Shown: piece after piece, positions 1 through 10,600 of the stretch | How positions within the stretch are numbered: the stretch's first letter is position 1 | Layout of the letters: every line of letters begins with the position of its first letter | Assembly (NCBI RefSeq): GCF_004348985.1 | Contig: NZ_SMKW01000097.1 | Location: 1-32,665 of the forward strand | Origin: Saccharopolyspora elongata | GTDB lineage: Bacteria; Actinomycetota; Actinomycetes; Mycobacteriales; Pseudonocardiaceae | DNA length: 32,665 nt | Reading direction: 5' to 3' | The notes under the pieces: model-generated | Database searches by the model: none | What the model was told of the DNA's origin: nothing | What the model saw: the letters and a program-made list of their open reading frames with translations, nothing else | Position numbers and translations under genes: made by a program

Positions 1-78
1 CCGTGCCCAACGCTGCAGCGTCTCACGTTCATCATCGGTGAGCACCAACTCGGCCCTGGGCCGTCCGCGACCTGCCAT
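1..78 (-). CDS. IS630-family transposase, N-terminal fragment (runs off the left edge)
   Basis: Reading the minus strand from ATG at 76-78 gives 26 codons beginning MAGRGRPRAELVLTDDERET and continuing LQRWAR to the window edge. From memory, this matches the usual start of actinobacterial IS630-family transposases, where a short basic stretch leads into a helix-turn-helix that binds the element's ends. The catalytic DDE domain would lie to the left, outside the window. The start is supported by an AGGA 7 bases upstream. The gene has the same orientation as the giant gene and lies just downstream of it. Too little is visible to tell whether the transposase is intact. A small risk remains that this is another HTH protein with a similar opening. 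Confidence 0.8.
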   Translation of the reverse strand, partial: MAGRGRPRAELVLTDDERETLQRWAR

Positions 79-85
79 CACCGCA

Positions 86-89
86 TCCT
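86..89 (-). promoter_or_regulatory. Shine-Dalgarno for the transposase
   Basis: On the minus strand AGGA precedes the ATG at 76-78 by 7 bases. This is good spacing and supports that start. Confidence 0.55.
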
Positions 90-121
90 ACAATTAGATA
101 GTGGACTTCCGGCGGAGCACA

Positions 122-1624
122 CTAGCGTGGTTTGAGCTTGGGGAGTTTCTTGAGTTCTTTCGCGCTGTACTGGGTTTCCCCGTGCACCTTGATGCGTTCA
201 CGGCCGTCCTCGTCGAGGTAGCTGCTGACCCAGCCCGCGTTGTTCGAAGCGGTGACCGGAATGGTCGTGAACACGTCATCCCGGCCGGCGTCGTAGATGT
301 TCTTGAAGCCAAGCTCACGGGCTGTTGCCACCGAGTCCCGCAGCAGCGTCGCGGCTTGCTTGGGTTGGCTGTTCGCGAAACCGGTCTCCGTGCCCTCGGC
401 GGCCCGGCAGAACATGAACAGCATGCGGCCGTTCGGGTTCGCCGCGTGCATGCGGTGGAACTCTTCCCGCTGGAACAGCACCTTGGTCAGGGTCGCCCCG
501 GACACCGACAGCTTGATGCCGCGTTTCAGGCGGAGCGCGGCGGTCTTCCTGTTGCCGTGGCCGGTGAAGAGGTTCGGGCCCGCCTTCACCCGGACCTGAG
601 CCCCCGTGTCGGGGTGGGTGAGAGTGGTGGTGACCGGCGCGAACGGACTGGGCACCAGACGCTTCAACGGATCCCGGCGGTGCACGTCTTCGTGGCGGAA
701 GGCCGTCGGGCCGTCTTCCATGGGCCTGGTTCGGCCCACGGAACCCATGCTGTCGAGTTTCTTGGCGAGCAACTTGTCGAGCAGCTGCTGGCCGAGATCC
801 AGCGCCAGGCCGTTGACCCGTGCCCATCCGGTGCTGGTGCTGGTGAGCTCGAAAGCCTCCACTTCGCGTGCGTAGAACTCGACCTCCTTGCCATTGGCCT
901 GGTCGATTCCGGTCAATCGCTGGTCGGCGTCCAGGATGTGCGAGGCGTTCGGGAGGAAGCGCTCGAAGAACTCGATGTTGGCGATGTTGCCAGGCGAGTG
1001 CTTGTTGTTGACCTGGCTAGTCCAGCGATTGGTGTATTCGGTCCAGCCCTGGTTGTCGGACGCGCCGAAGCGGCCGTCAGGCAGCTGGGACACCTCGCCC
1101 TCGGTTCCTTCGACCGAGCCGATGAAGCGCGAGTCCGCCAGCTGCTTGGCAGTGGCGTTCAGCTCCGCGTTGTGCGATGTCAGCAACCGGACCTTGACGC
1201 CAGGGGCGACGACGGCGAGTCGGAACTTTCCGAAGTTCATCAGGATGGCGGCGAGGCCATCGCTGCCGATGCGCACGTCACGACCATCCCGCAACGGCAT
1301 CGCGTACTTCAGCCTTGGCCCGGCGCTGTCGATGTCGACGTGGAAGACATCCTTGGTCTGCTCGGTCGCCGGATCGGGGCGCTTGGGGTGTCGTGCCGCT
1401 TCGGCGAGCGTTTCGCCGGGCATCGTCGCGATGGTCTGGCGGTAACCGCCGGTCAAGTCGAACTTGTTGGCACGGGTGAACGACACGCCATGTCCGTTCC
1501 CCCGCATCATCGCGTACGCGAGGTCGGTCATCCGGATGGTGGTCTCCCGGTCTCCGTCCCACGCCCGCACCGTGACATCGGGGTCCAGGAAATCGTCCAG
1601 GAAATCGGAGCGCACCGGCACGAT
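122..1624 (-). repeat. C-terminal repeat 5 of 5, ends at the gene's stop
   Basis: 500 residues from IVPVRSDFLDDFLDP, which contains a 5-residue duplication DFLDDFLD. The first half has RQTIATMPGETLAEA, FHVDIDSAG, VRLLTSHN and FGASDNQGW. The second half has SVGRTRPMEDG, NLFTGHG with His10681, and RMLFMFCRAAEG with Cys10731 (407-409), spacing 50. It stops at KLPKLKPR, exactly where repeats 3 and 4 continue with LLSRLIG or GLLSRLIG. The folded part appears complete, so any truncation removed only linker and whatever followed. Confidence 0.75.
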
Positions 1625-4600
1625 CCGGCCGGGATTCGTCGAGCCGCGGCGGGTAGAGCCGATGAGGCGGGAAAGCAAGCCCGGTTTGAGCTTGGGGAGC
1701 TTCTTGAGTTCTTTCGGGCTGTACTGAGTTTCCCCGTGCACCTCGATGTACTCGCGGCCGTTCTTGAGGTAGCTGCTGACCCAGCCCGCGTTGTTCGAGG
1801 CGATGACCGGGACCTTCGCTGCCACGACATCCCGGCCGGCGTAGACGACGTTGTCGAAGCCGAGTTCACGGGCCGTTGCCACAAAGTCCCGCAGCAGCGT
1901 CGCGGCTTGCTTGGGCTGGCTGTCCGCGAAGCCGGTTTTCGTGTCCGTGGCGGCGTGGCAGAACAGGAACAGCATGCCGCCGTTCGGGTTCGCCGCGTGC
2001 ATGCGGTGGAACTCTTCCCGCTGGAACAGCCACTTGGCCAGAGTCGCCCCGGACGCCGCCAGCTCGAGGCCGCCGATGTAGAGCTTGGCGCTGTGCTTGT
2101 TGCCGTGTCCGGTGAAGTAGTTCGGGCCTACCTTCACCTGGACCTGAGCACCGGTGTCGGGATGGGTGAGAGTGGTGATGCCCGGCGCGAACGGACTGGG
2201 CGCCAGCCGGTTCAGCGGATCGCTGTCATGCAGATCCACGGAGCCGATTCCGTCTTCGTTGCGGAGAGCGTCCACGCCGTCTTCCATTGGCCTGGTTCGC
2301 GCCACGGAATCCATGCTGTCGAGATTCCCGGCGACCAACTCGTCGGCCGGCCCCTGGCCGCGAACCAGCGTTAGGCCGTTGACCCGTTCCCATCCGGTGC
2401 TCGTGCTGGTGGTGAGCTTGAGATCCACCTCGTCTGCGTAGAACTTGACCTCGCGAAACCCGACCTCGTCGCGGAAGCGCGTGGTCAACGGCTGGTCGGC
2501 GTCCAGGATGTGCGAGGCGTTCGGGAGGAAGCGCTCGAAGAACTTGATGTTGGCGATGTTGCCAGGTGAGAACTTGTTGTTGACCTGCCTCTTTCCGCTG
2601 CGGTCGTACTCGGTCCAGCCCTGGTTGTCGGACACGCCGAAGCGGCCGTCCGGCAACTGGGACACCTCACCCTCGGTTCCTTCGACCGAGCCCTTGAAGC
2701 CCGAGTCCGCCAGCTGCTTGGCAGTGGCGTTCAGCTCCGCGTTGTGCGAAGTCAGCAACCGGACCTTGACGCCAGGGACACGGCGGAGAACTCGGAACTC
2801 GCCGAAGTTCATCAGGATGGCGGCGAGGCCATCGCTGCCGATGCGCACGTCACGACCATCCCGCAACGGCATCGCGTACTTCCGGCCCGGCCCGGCGCTG
2901 TCGATGTCGACGTGGAAAAGGTCCTTGGTCTGCTCGGTCGTCGGAGCGGGGCGCTTGGGGTGTCGTGCCGCTTCGGCGAGCGTTTCGCCGGGCATCGTCT
3001 TGATGGTCCGACGGTAGTCGCCGGTCAAGTCGAACTTGTTGGCGCGGGTGAACGACACCCCGCGTTTCTGCTGCATCATCGCGTACGCGAGTTCGGTCAT
3101 CCGGATGGTGGTTTCCCGGTCCCCGTCCCACGCCCGCACCTTGAGACCGGGGTCCAGGAAATCGGAGCGCACCGGCACGGTCTGGTGGGCGGAGCCGTGC
3201 CTGGTGAAGCCGATGAGACGGGAGAGCAGGCGTGGTTTGAACTTGGGGGTCTTCTTGAGTTCTTTCTCGCTGTACCGGGTTTCCTCGTGCACCTCGATGT
3301 GTTCGCGGCCGTTCTTGAGGTAACTGCTGGCCCAACCTGCGTTGTTGAAGACGGTGGCCATTTGAGCCACCCCCACGTCATCCCGGCCGGCGTAGTAGAC
3401 GTTCTCGAAGCCGAATTCGCGGGCTGTCGCCACCGAGTCCCGCAGCAGCGTCGCGGCTTGCTCGGGTTGGCGGTTCGCGAAACCGGTCTCCGTGCCCCCA
3501 GCGGCGTGGCAGAACATGAACAGCATGCGACCGCTCGGGTTCGCCGCGTGCATGCGGTGGAACTCTTCCCGCTGGAACTGCACCTTGGTCAGAGTCGCCC
3601 CGGACACTCCCAGCTTGATGGTCCTGCCGCCGCGGCTGATGAGGAGCTCGGCGTACTCCTTGTGGCCGTGTCCGACGAAGAGATTCGGGCCCGCCTTCAC
3701 CTGGACCTGGGCGCCCGTGTCGGGGTGGGTGAGCGTGGTGGTGACCGGCGCGAACGGACTGGGCGCGAGCCGCTTCAACGGATCCTTGCCGTGCAGCTTG
3801 CCGAAGTTCTCCCCGCTGTCGGCGTACGCTTGCTCGCCGCTCTCGTTCGGCCTGGTTCGCACCACGGCTTTCGTGATGTCGAGCTCGTCGGCGAACTCTT
3901 GGTCGCTGGCCAGGTTTTCGTTGGCCAGCGTCAGGCCGTTGACCCGCTTCCATCCCGTGCGCTTGGTGGTGAACTCGTCCACCTGCACCTCGTGTGCGTA
4001 GAACTTGACCTCCGCGCCGCTGTCCAGGTCGATTCCGGTCAACGGCTGGTCGGCGTCCGGGATGTAGGAGGCATTCGGGAGGAACCGCTCGAAGAACTCG
4101 ATGTTGGCGATGTTGCCCGGCGAATACCTGTTGTGGACCTGCCTGTTTCCGCCGTGATCGTATTCGGTCCAGCCCTGGTTGTCGGACACGCCGAAGTGGC
4201 CGTCCGGCAACTCGGACACCTCGCCCAGGGTTCCTTCGAGCGAGTTCTTGAATCCCAGTCCCGCCAACTTCCCGATGGTGCGCTCCAGCAGCACGTTGCG
4301 CGAGGTCCACATCCGGACTTTGAGGTGCTGACCGTGATCGGAGAACGACCGGAACTCCTCGGAGTTCATCAGGATGGTCGCGATGCCTTCGTCGTCGACG
4401 CGAACGTCACTGCCGTCCCGCAACGGCGTGACGTACTTCTCTCCGTCGATCTCGATATCGATGTTGAAGACGTTCTTGGTTCGTCCGGGCGCTATTTTAG
4501 GTCGGTTGGGGTGCTTTGCGGCCTCGGCAGCCGTTTCGCCGGGCATCGTCGGAACGGTTTGGTCATCACTATCGCCCACGTCGAGCTTGTTGTCGCGCGT

Positions 4601-7600
4601 GAACGACACACCGAGTCCGTACCCCCGCATCTGGTGGATCTCGAGGTCGGCCAACCGAACTCTGGTCTTCCGGCCCTTGTCATCCCATGCCTGCACCGTG
4701 ACATCGGGGTCCACGAAATCCCATGACACCGGTACGGACCCGCCCCGAGCTGTGCTGCTGGGGCCGGAATTCGGTTTCGGTACGAACTTGGGGATCTTCG
4801 CTAGTTCTTCTGCGCTGTAACGGGTTTCCCCGTGGACCTCGATGTATTCACGGCCTCCTCGGAGGTAGCTGGTGACCCAGCCCGCGTTGTTCGAGGCGAG
4901 CGGAATCTTGTTCACCATCACCAGGTCACGGCCGGCGATGTAGGGGTTGTCGAAGCCGAGTTCGCGGGCGGTCGCCACCGAGTCCCGCAGCAGCGTCGCG
5001 GCTTCGTCGGGTTGGCCGTCGGCGAAGCCGGACTGCGTGTCCTTGGCGGCGTAGCAGAACATGAACAGCATGCGGCCGTTCGGGTTCGCCGCGTGCATGC
5101 GGTGGAACTCTTCCCGCTGGAACTGCGCCTTGGTCAAGGTCGCCCCGGACACCGACAGCTTGTAGCTCCTGCCGCCGCGGGTGATTTTAAGCTCGGCGGA
5201 CTTCTTGAGGCCGTGCGCGGTGAAGAGGTTCGGACCCGCCGTCGCCTGGACCTGAGCACCGGTATCCGGATGGGTGAGAGTGGTGAGGACAGGTACGAAC
5301 GGACTGGTCGCCAGCCGCTTCAACGGATCGTGCGCGTAAAGCTGGCTGAACTTCGTGTCGGTTCCTCCGAAGGCATCCAGGTTGTTCTCGTTCGGCCTGG
5401 TTCGCAACACGTGGTACGCGTAGTCGAGCCTGGCGGCGAAGTCCTGGTCGACCTGCAGCATTTCGGGGACCAGCGTCAAACCGTTGACCCGCATCCATCC
5501 GGTGCTGCTGCTGGTGAGTTCGTGGGCGTCCACTTCGTGGGCGTAGAACTCGAACTCCGACCCATCCAGGGTTCCGGTCAATGGCTCGTCGGCGTCCAGG
5601 ATGCGCGAGGCGTTCGGGAGGAAGTGCTCGAAGAACTCGATGTTGGCGATGTTGCCGGGTGAGTACTTGCCGGTGACCTGGTGCAAGAGCTTGGAGGGGT
5701 CCTCGATCCAGCCCTTGTTGTCGGAAACGCCGAAGCGGCCGTCCGGAAGCTGCGACACCTCTCCCTGGGGTCCTTCGACCACGTCCCTGAAGCCCGACTT
5801 CGCCATCTGCTGGACAACGCGCTCCAGTTGCCTGCTGTGCGGAGTCAGCAACCGGACCTTGAGGTCGGGATCGTTGTAGCCGAGATCGCCGATCCCCCTG
5901 AGGTTCATCAGGATCTTGCCGAGCCCCGTGCCGTCGATGTTCACCGAACCGCCGTTTCGCAACGGCATGGCGTAGTACCGCCCAGAGCTGTCGATGTCGT
6001 TGTCGACGTGGAAGACGTTTCTGGATTCCCCGGCATCGGCTCCGGGCCGGTTGGGGTGCTGTGCGGCACTGCCGGGCGTTTCGCCGGGCATCGTCTTGAT
6101 GGTCTGGAGGTAGCCGCCGCTCAGGACGTACCTGCTGTCGCGGGTGAACGCTATGCCGACCCCGTCCCCGCGCATCCGGTGGTACGCGAGGTCGGTCATG
6201 CCGATCCTGACCTTCTGGTCTCCGTGGTACGCCGCCACCGTGAGGTTGGGGTCCAGGAAATCGGCCAGCACCGGAACCGTCTGGTGGGGATTCGCCCGGC
6301 CGCGCCGGTAAAGGCTCGGGTCGAAGCCTTCGGGCGTGGGGCCGCCGTGCCGCTGCGCGGAGCTGGATCCGGTGTTCGAGTGCGGCGTGTACTCGGGAAG
6401 GCTGCTGAGTTCTGCTGCGCTGTACTGGGTTCTCGTGTGTACCTTGATGAAGTCGCGGCCGTCCTTGGCGAGGTAGCTGCTGGCCCAGCCCGCGTTGTTC
6501 GCGGCAGTGACCGGGTTGTTCGCGAATACGACACCCCGGCCGGCGTCGTAGATGTTCTTGAAGCCAAGCTCGCGCGCTGTCGCCACCGAGTCCCGCAACA
6601 GCGTCGCGGCTTGCTCGGGTTGGCGGTTCGCGAAACCGGTCTCCGCGCCCTCAGCGGCGTGGCAGAACATGAACAGCATGCGGCCGTTCGGGTTCGCCGC
6701 GTGCATACGGTGGAACTCTTCCCGCTGGAACTGCACCTTGGTCAGCGTGGACCCGGACACCTGCAGCTCGATTTCCTCACCGTCGCGGCTGATGAGGAGC
6801 CCGGCGTAATCCGCGCGGCCGTGTCCGGCGAAGAGGTTCGGGCCTACCTTCACCTGGACCTGAGCACCGGTGTCGGGGTGGGTGAGCGTGGTAGTGGCGG
6901 GCGGGAACGGACTGGGCGCCAGCCGTTTCAACGGATCGCTGCTGTACAGATCGTTGAGGCTTCCGTCGTTGCGGACGAAAACTCCCGCATTGTCTTCGTT
7001 CAACCTGGTTCGCGCCACAGAAGCCATGCCGTCGAGCTTGCCGGCGAGTTCCTCGTCGATGTGCCGCTCTTCGGGAGGGGACAGCGTCACGCCGTTGACC
7101 CGTTCCCATCCGGTGCTGTCGCTGGTGAGCTTGCGGGCCTCCACTTCGTGCGCGTAAAACGTGAACTCCTTGCCATCCGAGGACCTTCTTCCGACGAGTG
7201 GCTCGTCGGCGTCCAGGATGTACGAGGCATCTGGGAGGAAGTGCTCGAAGAACCTGATGTTGGCGATGTTGCCCGGCGAGTACTTGCCGGCTCGGCGCTT
7301 CTCGCCGTTGTGGTATTCGATCCAGCCCTTGTTGTCGGAGACGCCGAAGCGGCCGTCCGGGAGCTGGGACACCTTGCCGTGGGTTCCTTCGACCGCGCCG
7401 GTGAACCCGGATTTCGCCAGCCTCTTGGCAGTGCTCACCAGGTCCACGTTGTCCGAGGTCAGCAACCGGATCTTGAGATCGGGATCGCTGGCGGCGAGGT
7501 CTTGGACATCCCTGAGGTTCATCAGGATGGCACCGAGGGCCTTGTCCTCGACGTCCACCGAACGACCGTTCTGCAACCTCATGACGTAGCTCTTCACGTC

Positions 7601-10600
7601 GTGATCGATGTCGACGTGGAAGGTGTTCTGCTCGGTCGTGGTTCCGGGACGGTTGGGGTGTTGTGCCGCTTCGGCGGGCTTTTCCCCGGGCATCGTCTTG
7701 ATGGTCCGGAGGTAGTCGCCGCTCAAGTCGTACTTTTTCTCGCGCCTGAACGACACGCCGTGGCCGGTACCCCGCATCTGCTGGTACGCGAGGTCGCCCA
7801 TCCGGACCTTGATCTCCTGGCCCGTCTTCCTGTCCCGCACCCGCACCTTGGCATCGGGATCCACGAAACCGGTCCGCACCGGGACGGTCCGAGCGGGATC
7901 CGCCGAGCGCCCGGAAGACGACGGCCGGCCGGATCGGCTCGACGCGGGCGCGCCGGCCGGTGCTCCGACCAAGAGATTCCGGTCCAGCCGCACCCGGTCT
8001 TCCATCGGCGCCGCGCCGGTCTCGACGAGCGGGATGTACCCGATGACGTTGCCCGGGTTGAAGTTCGCCATCGTTTCGCCGTGCTGGTCCGCGAAGAGGA
8101 TCTGGTCGTCCGCACCTCTCTTCACCAGCACGGTGTGCACCAGATCGCTTTCCACGCGCTCCTGCAGGATCACGGCTCCATAGGAGCCGGGTGGCTGCAT
8201 GTTCGTGTGGCTCAGGACCTCGTCGTACGTCGCTTCCACCGCTTGGACATCGGCCCCGAGGCGGGCCTCCAACGCCCTGATGTTCATCGGGCCGCCCTCT
8301 TCGGCGATGACCTTGACACCACCGGCGAGCCTCCGCGCGGCCGCGATCAACGCCAGACCGCAGTTCTGGCTCCGCCCGGGCACGCCCGGAGCGGGGCCGC
8401 CCCTGTTCACTCCCCGGAGTCGCCGGAAGTGTTTCTTGAAGTACGCGGCAGCGCTCTCCTCGTCGGGGAAGCTGTTGGCCGAGACCACGAATTCCGAGGT
8501 GTACGACCAGTCCCAGCCGTCATCGGACTCCGAATCGGACTGCGCGTCGTCATCCGCGTCGTTCTCGGGCTCCGAATCGGACCGCATGCCGGTGTCCGCG
8601 TCGTCCTCGGCTGGTTCCGGGTCGGGCTGCACGTCGCTGTCCGCGTCGTCATCGGAGTCCGAAACCTGCAGCAGAGGAACATCCGGATCGTCATCCATGT
8701 CCCAATCGGAATCCGACTCTGAATCGGACTGCACACCGGCATCGAACTCCGAATCGGACTCCACATCGGTATCCACCGGAACGTGATGGGCGTAGTTGAC
8801 GTGGGCTTCGGCTTGCCGGCGGGTGATGCCGAACAGCGCGACGAGTTCATCCGCGGTGCTGGGGTCCCCCGCGTTCCGGGACTCGCGCGCATAGGCGAGC
8901 GCAGCCTCGGACATCTCGTACTCGGCCTCCCGACGGCCGATGCCGTACCGCTCGGCGAGTTGCGTCGGGGTGTACGGCTTGCCGCGATCCGCCGCGGCGC
9001 GCACATCGGCTCGTGCCGCTGCAGCGATCACGCCGCGCGCCCACCGGTAGTTGGAGAGGGGGGACCTGAAGGGGTGGAACCTCCCGGCCATTTCCTCAAT
9101 GGAGTACGGGGCGTCGTTCTTCGCCGCCTCGCGTGCATCGGGCTGCGCGAGCTCCCCGATCAGGTCCAGGATCTCGTCCGTGTTGATCCGGTACCTGTCT
9201 TCGACGTCGTCGATTCCGTACGGACTGCGGCGCTCCGCCGCCGCCCGAATACCGGCCAGCGCGGCATCGCGCCTGATGCGCTTGGCCCATTCACGGTTCT
9301 GCCCGAACCTCTCGACCAACTGCGCAATTTCCGGACCCGTCCTGGTCGCCGCAAGATCTGCCACGTGTTCGAGCGCGACGGCCTCGATCTGCGCGATGAC
9401 CCGCTGATGACTCACACCGTACTTCGTCGCCAATGCGTCATTGGTGTAAGGCGCACGGCGTTCCGCAGCCGCGCGCACATCGGCCCGCATGCTGCCATCG
9501 ATGTGACGTTCCACCGTCTCGGGGCTGATGCCGTACCGCCTGGCGAACGCCTCGACCTCACCCGGCTCACCGCGCTCGCGGGCCGCGTGTGCATCGGCGA
9601 AGAAGGCCGCCACCACAGCCTCCTCGGCTGCCTTCTGATCGATGCCGTACTTCCTGGCGAGTTCATCGATGGTGCGGAGCTCGCCACGATCCGCCGCAGC
9701 GCGCACATCGTCCTGCACGACCTCCGCGATCCGATCGGCTGCCCACCGGGCGACCAGGCCGTACCTCCTGCCCAGTTCCGCAGCCGTGTACGGCGCCCCT
9801 CGATCCGCCGCAGCGCGCACATCCGCCAGAGCCGCAGCATTGACCAGATCCAGCGCCCGCTGGTTGTCCACCACCCCGGACCTCGCGGCCACTCTGCTCA
9901 GGTACGTGGCCGGTTCCGGGACCTGGGCCGGGACCTGAGCACCCTTGTGGCGCAGCTCGTTGACCACCGCGGTTTCGATCCGCTCGGTGGCCCACTCCGG
10001 AGTCCTGCCGTAACTCTCGGCGAGAACGTCCGGGGCAATCGGGCGACGGGACAGCCACGCATTCGCGACCTCGCCCTCCGCGGCGGTGTTGATCAGCACC
10101 TCGGCCTCCGCCTCGCTGACCTCGTACTCCGCGGCGAAGTCCGCAGCGGAACTCTCGCGGTTGAAGTTCCCGTTGGCCAAATTGGACACCAGGTTGGCCG
10201 CTACCGGGAAAATCGCCTGCTCGCGAGTGAGACCGTGCCTCTTCATCACGGAACTGAGCCGCAACGGAGTACCAGGCGCAATGCTGACCTGCTCGACCTC
10301 GCCACCAGTTCCTATCAACGCGCCGTCCTCGAAGAGGATCCAGTCCCGCGCGGCGCGCACGTCGGCCACGCCGGCCGCACGGACCTCGGACTCGACTTCC
10401 TCGACGCTGATGCCGTGCCTGTCCGCCAGGTCCGCGGCACTGGCGGTAGCGCCGCTGTTGTGCGCCTCGCGCGCATCCGCGAAAACCGCCCCCGGGGCAC
10501 GCTGGTACTCGACCGCCTCACGGCTGATGCCGTACCGCTCGGCCAGCTCGTCGGTGGTGAACAGACCGCTCTCCGCGTCGGAGCGCAGGAGAGAGGCGAG

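Larger units (their letters stand above)
1..124 (-). mobile_element. End of an IS630-family element abutting the giant gene
   Basis: The transposase start lies about 45 bases from the stop codon of the giant gene, which is typical spacing between an IS630 terminus and its transposase. The sequence of the last C-terminal repeat matches its sibling repeats up to CCACGC (125-130, read on the minus strand) and then diverges at TA (123-124). IS630 elements insert at and duplicate TA, so the element probably begins at about 122. The other terminus and its inverted repeat are outside the window, so the exact boundary is inferred. Confidence 0.55.

Noticed and set aside
101..2374. Plus-strand open frame of 757 codons near the left edge
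   Set aside because: It mirrors repeats 4 and 5 and shows the same period, with no independent motif or plausible ribosome site.
122..7888. RTX or Ig-like adhesin repeats
   Set aside because: The repeats lack GGxGxDxxx calcium motifs and Ig-like strand patterns, are far too long, and carry conserved His and Cys instead.
5681..8722. Plus-strand open frame of 1,013 codons
   Set aside because: Antisense to the C-terminal repeats. Its own internal repetition simply mirrors that of the minus-strand repeats.
8510..8780. CRISPR-like or short DNA repeat array
   Set aside because: The DNA repetition comes from repeated Asp/Ser codons in a coding spacer. There are no spacers of constant length and no palindromic repeats.
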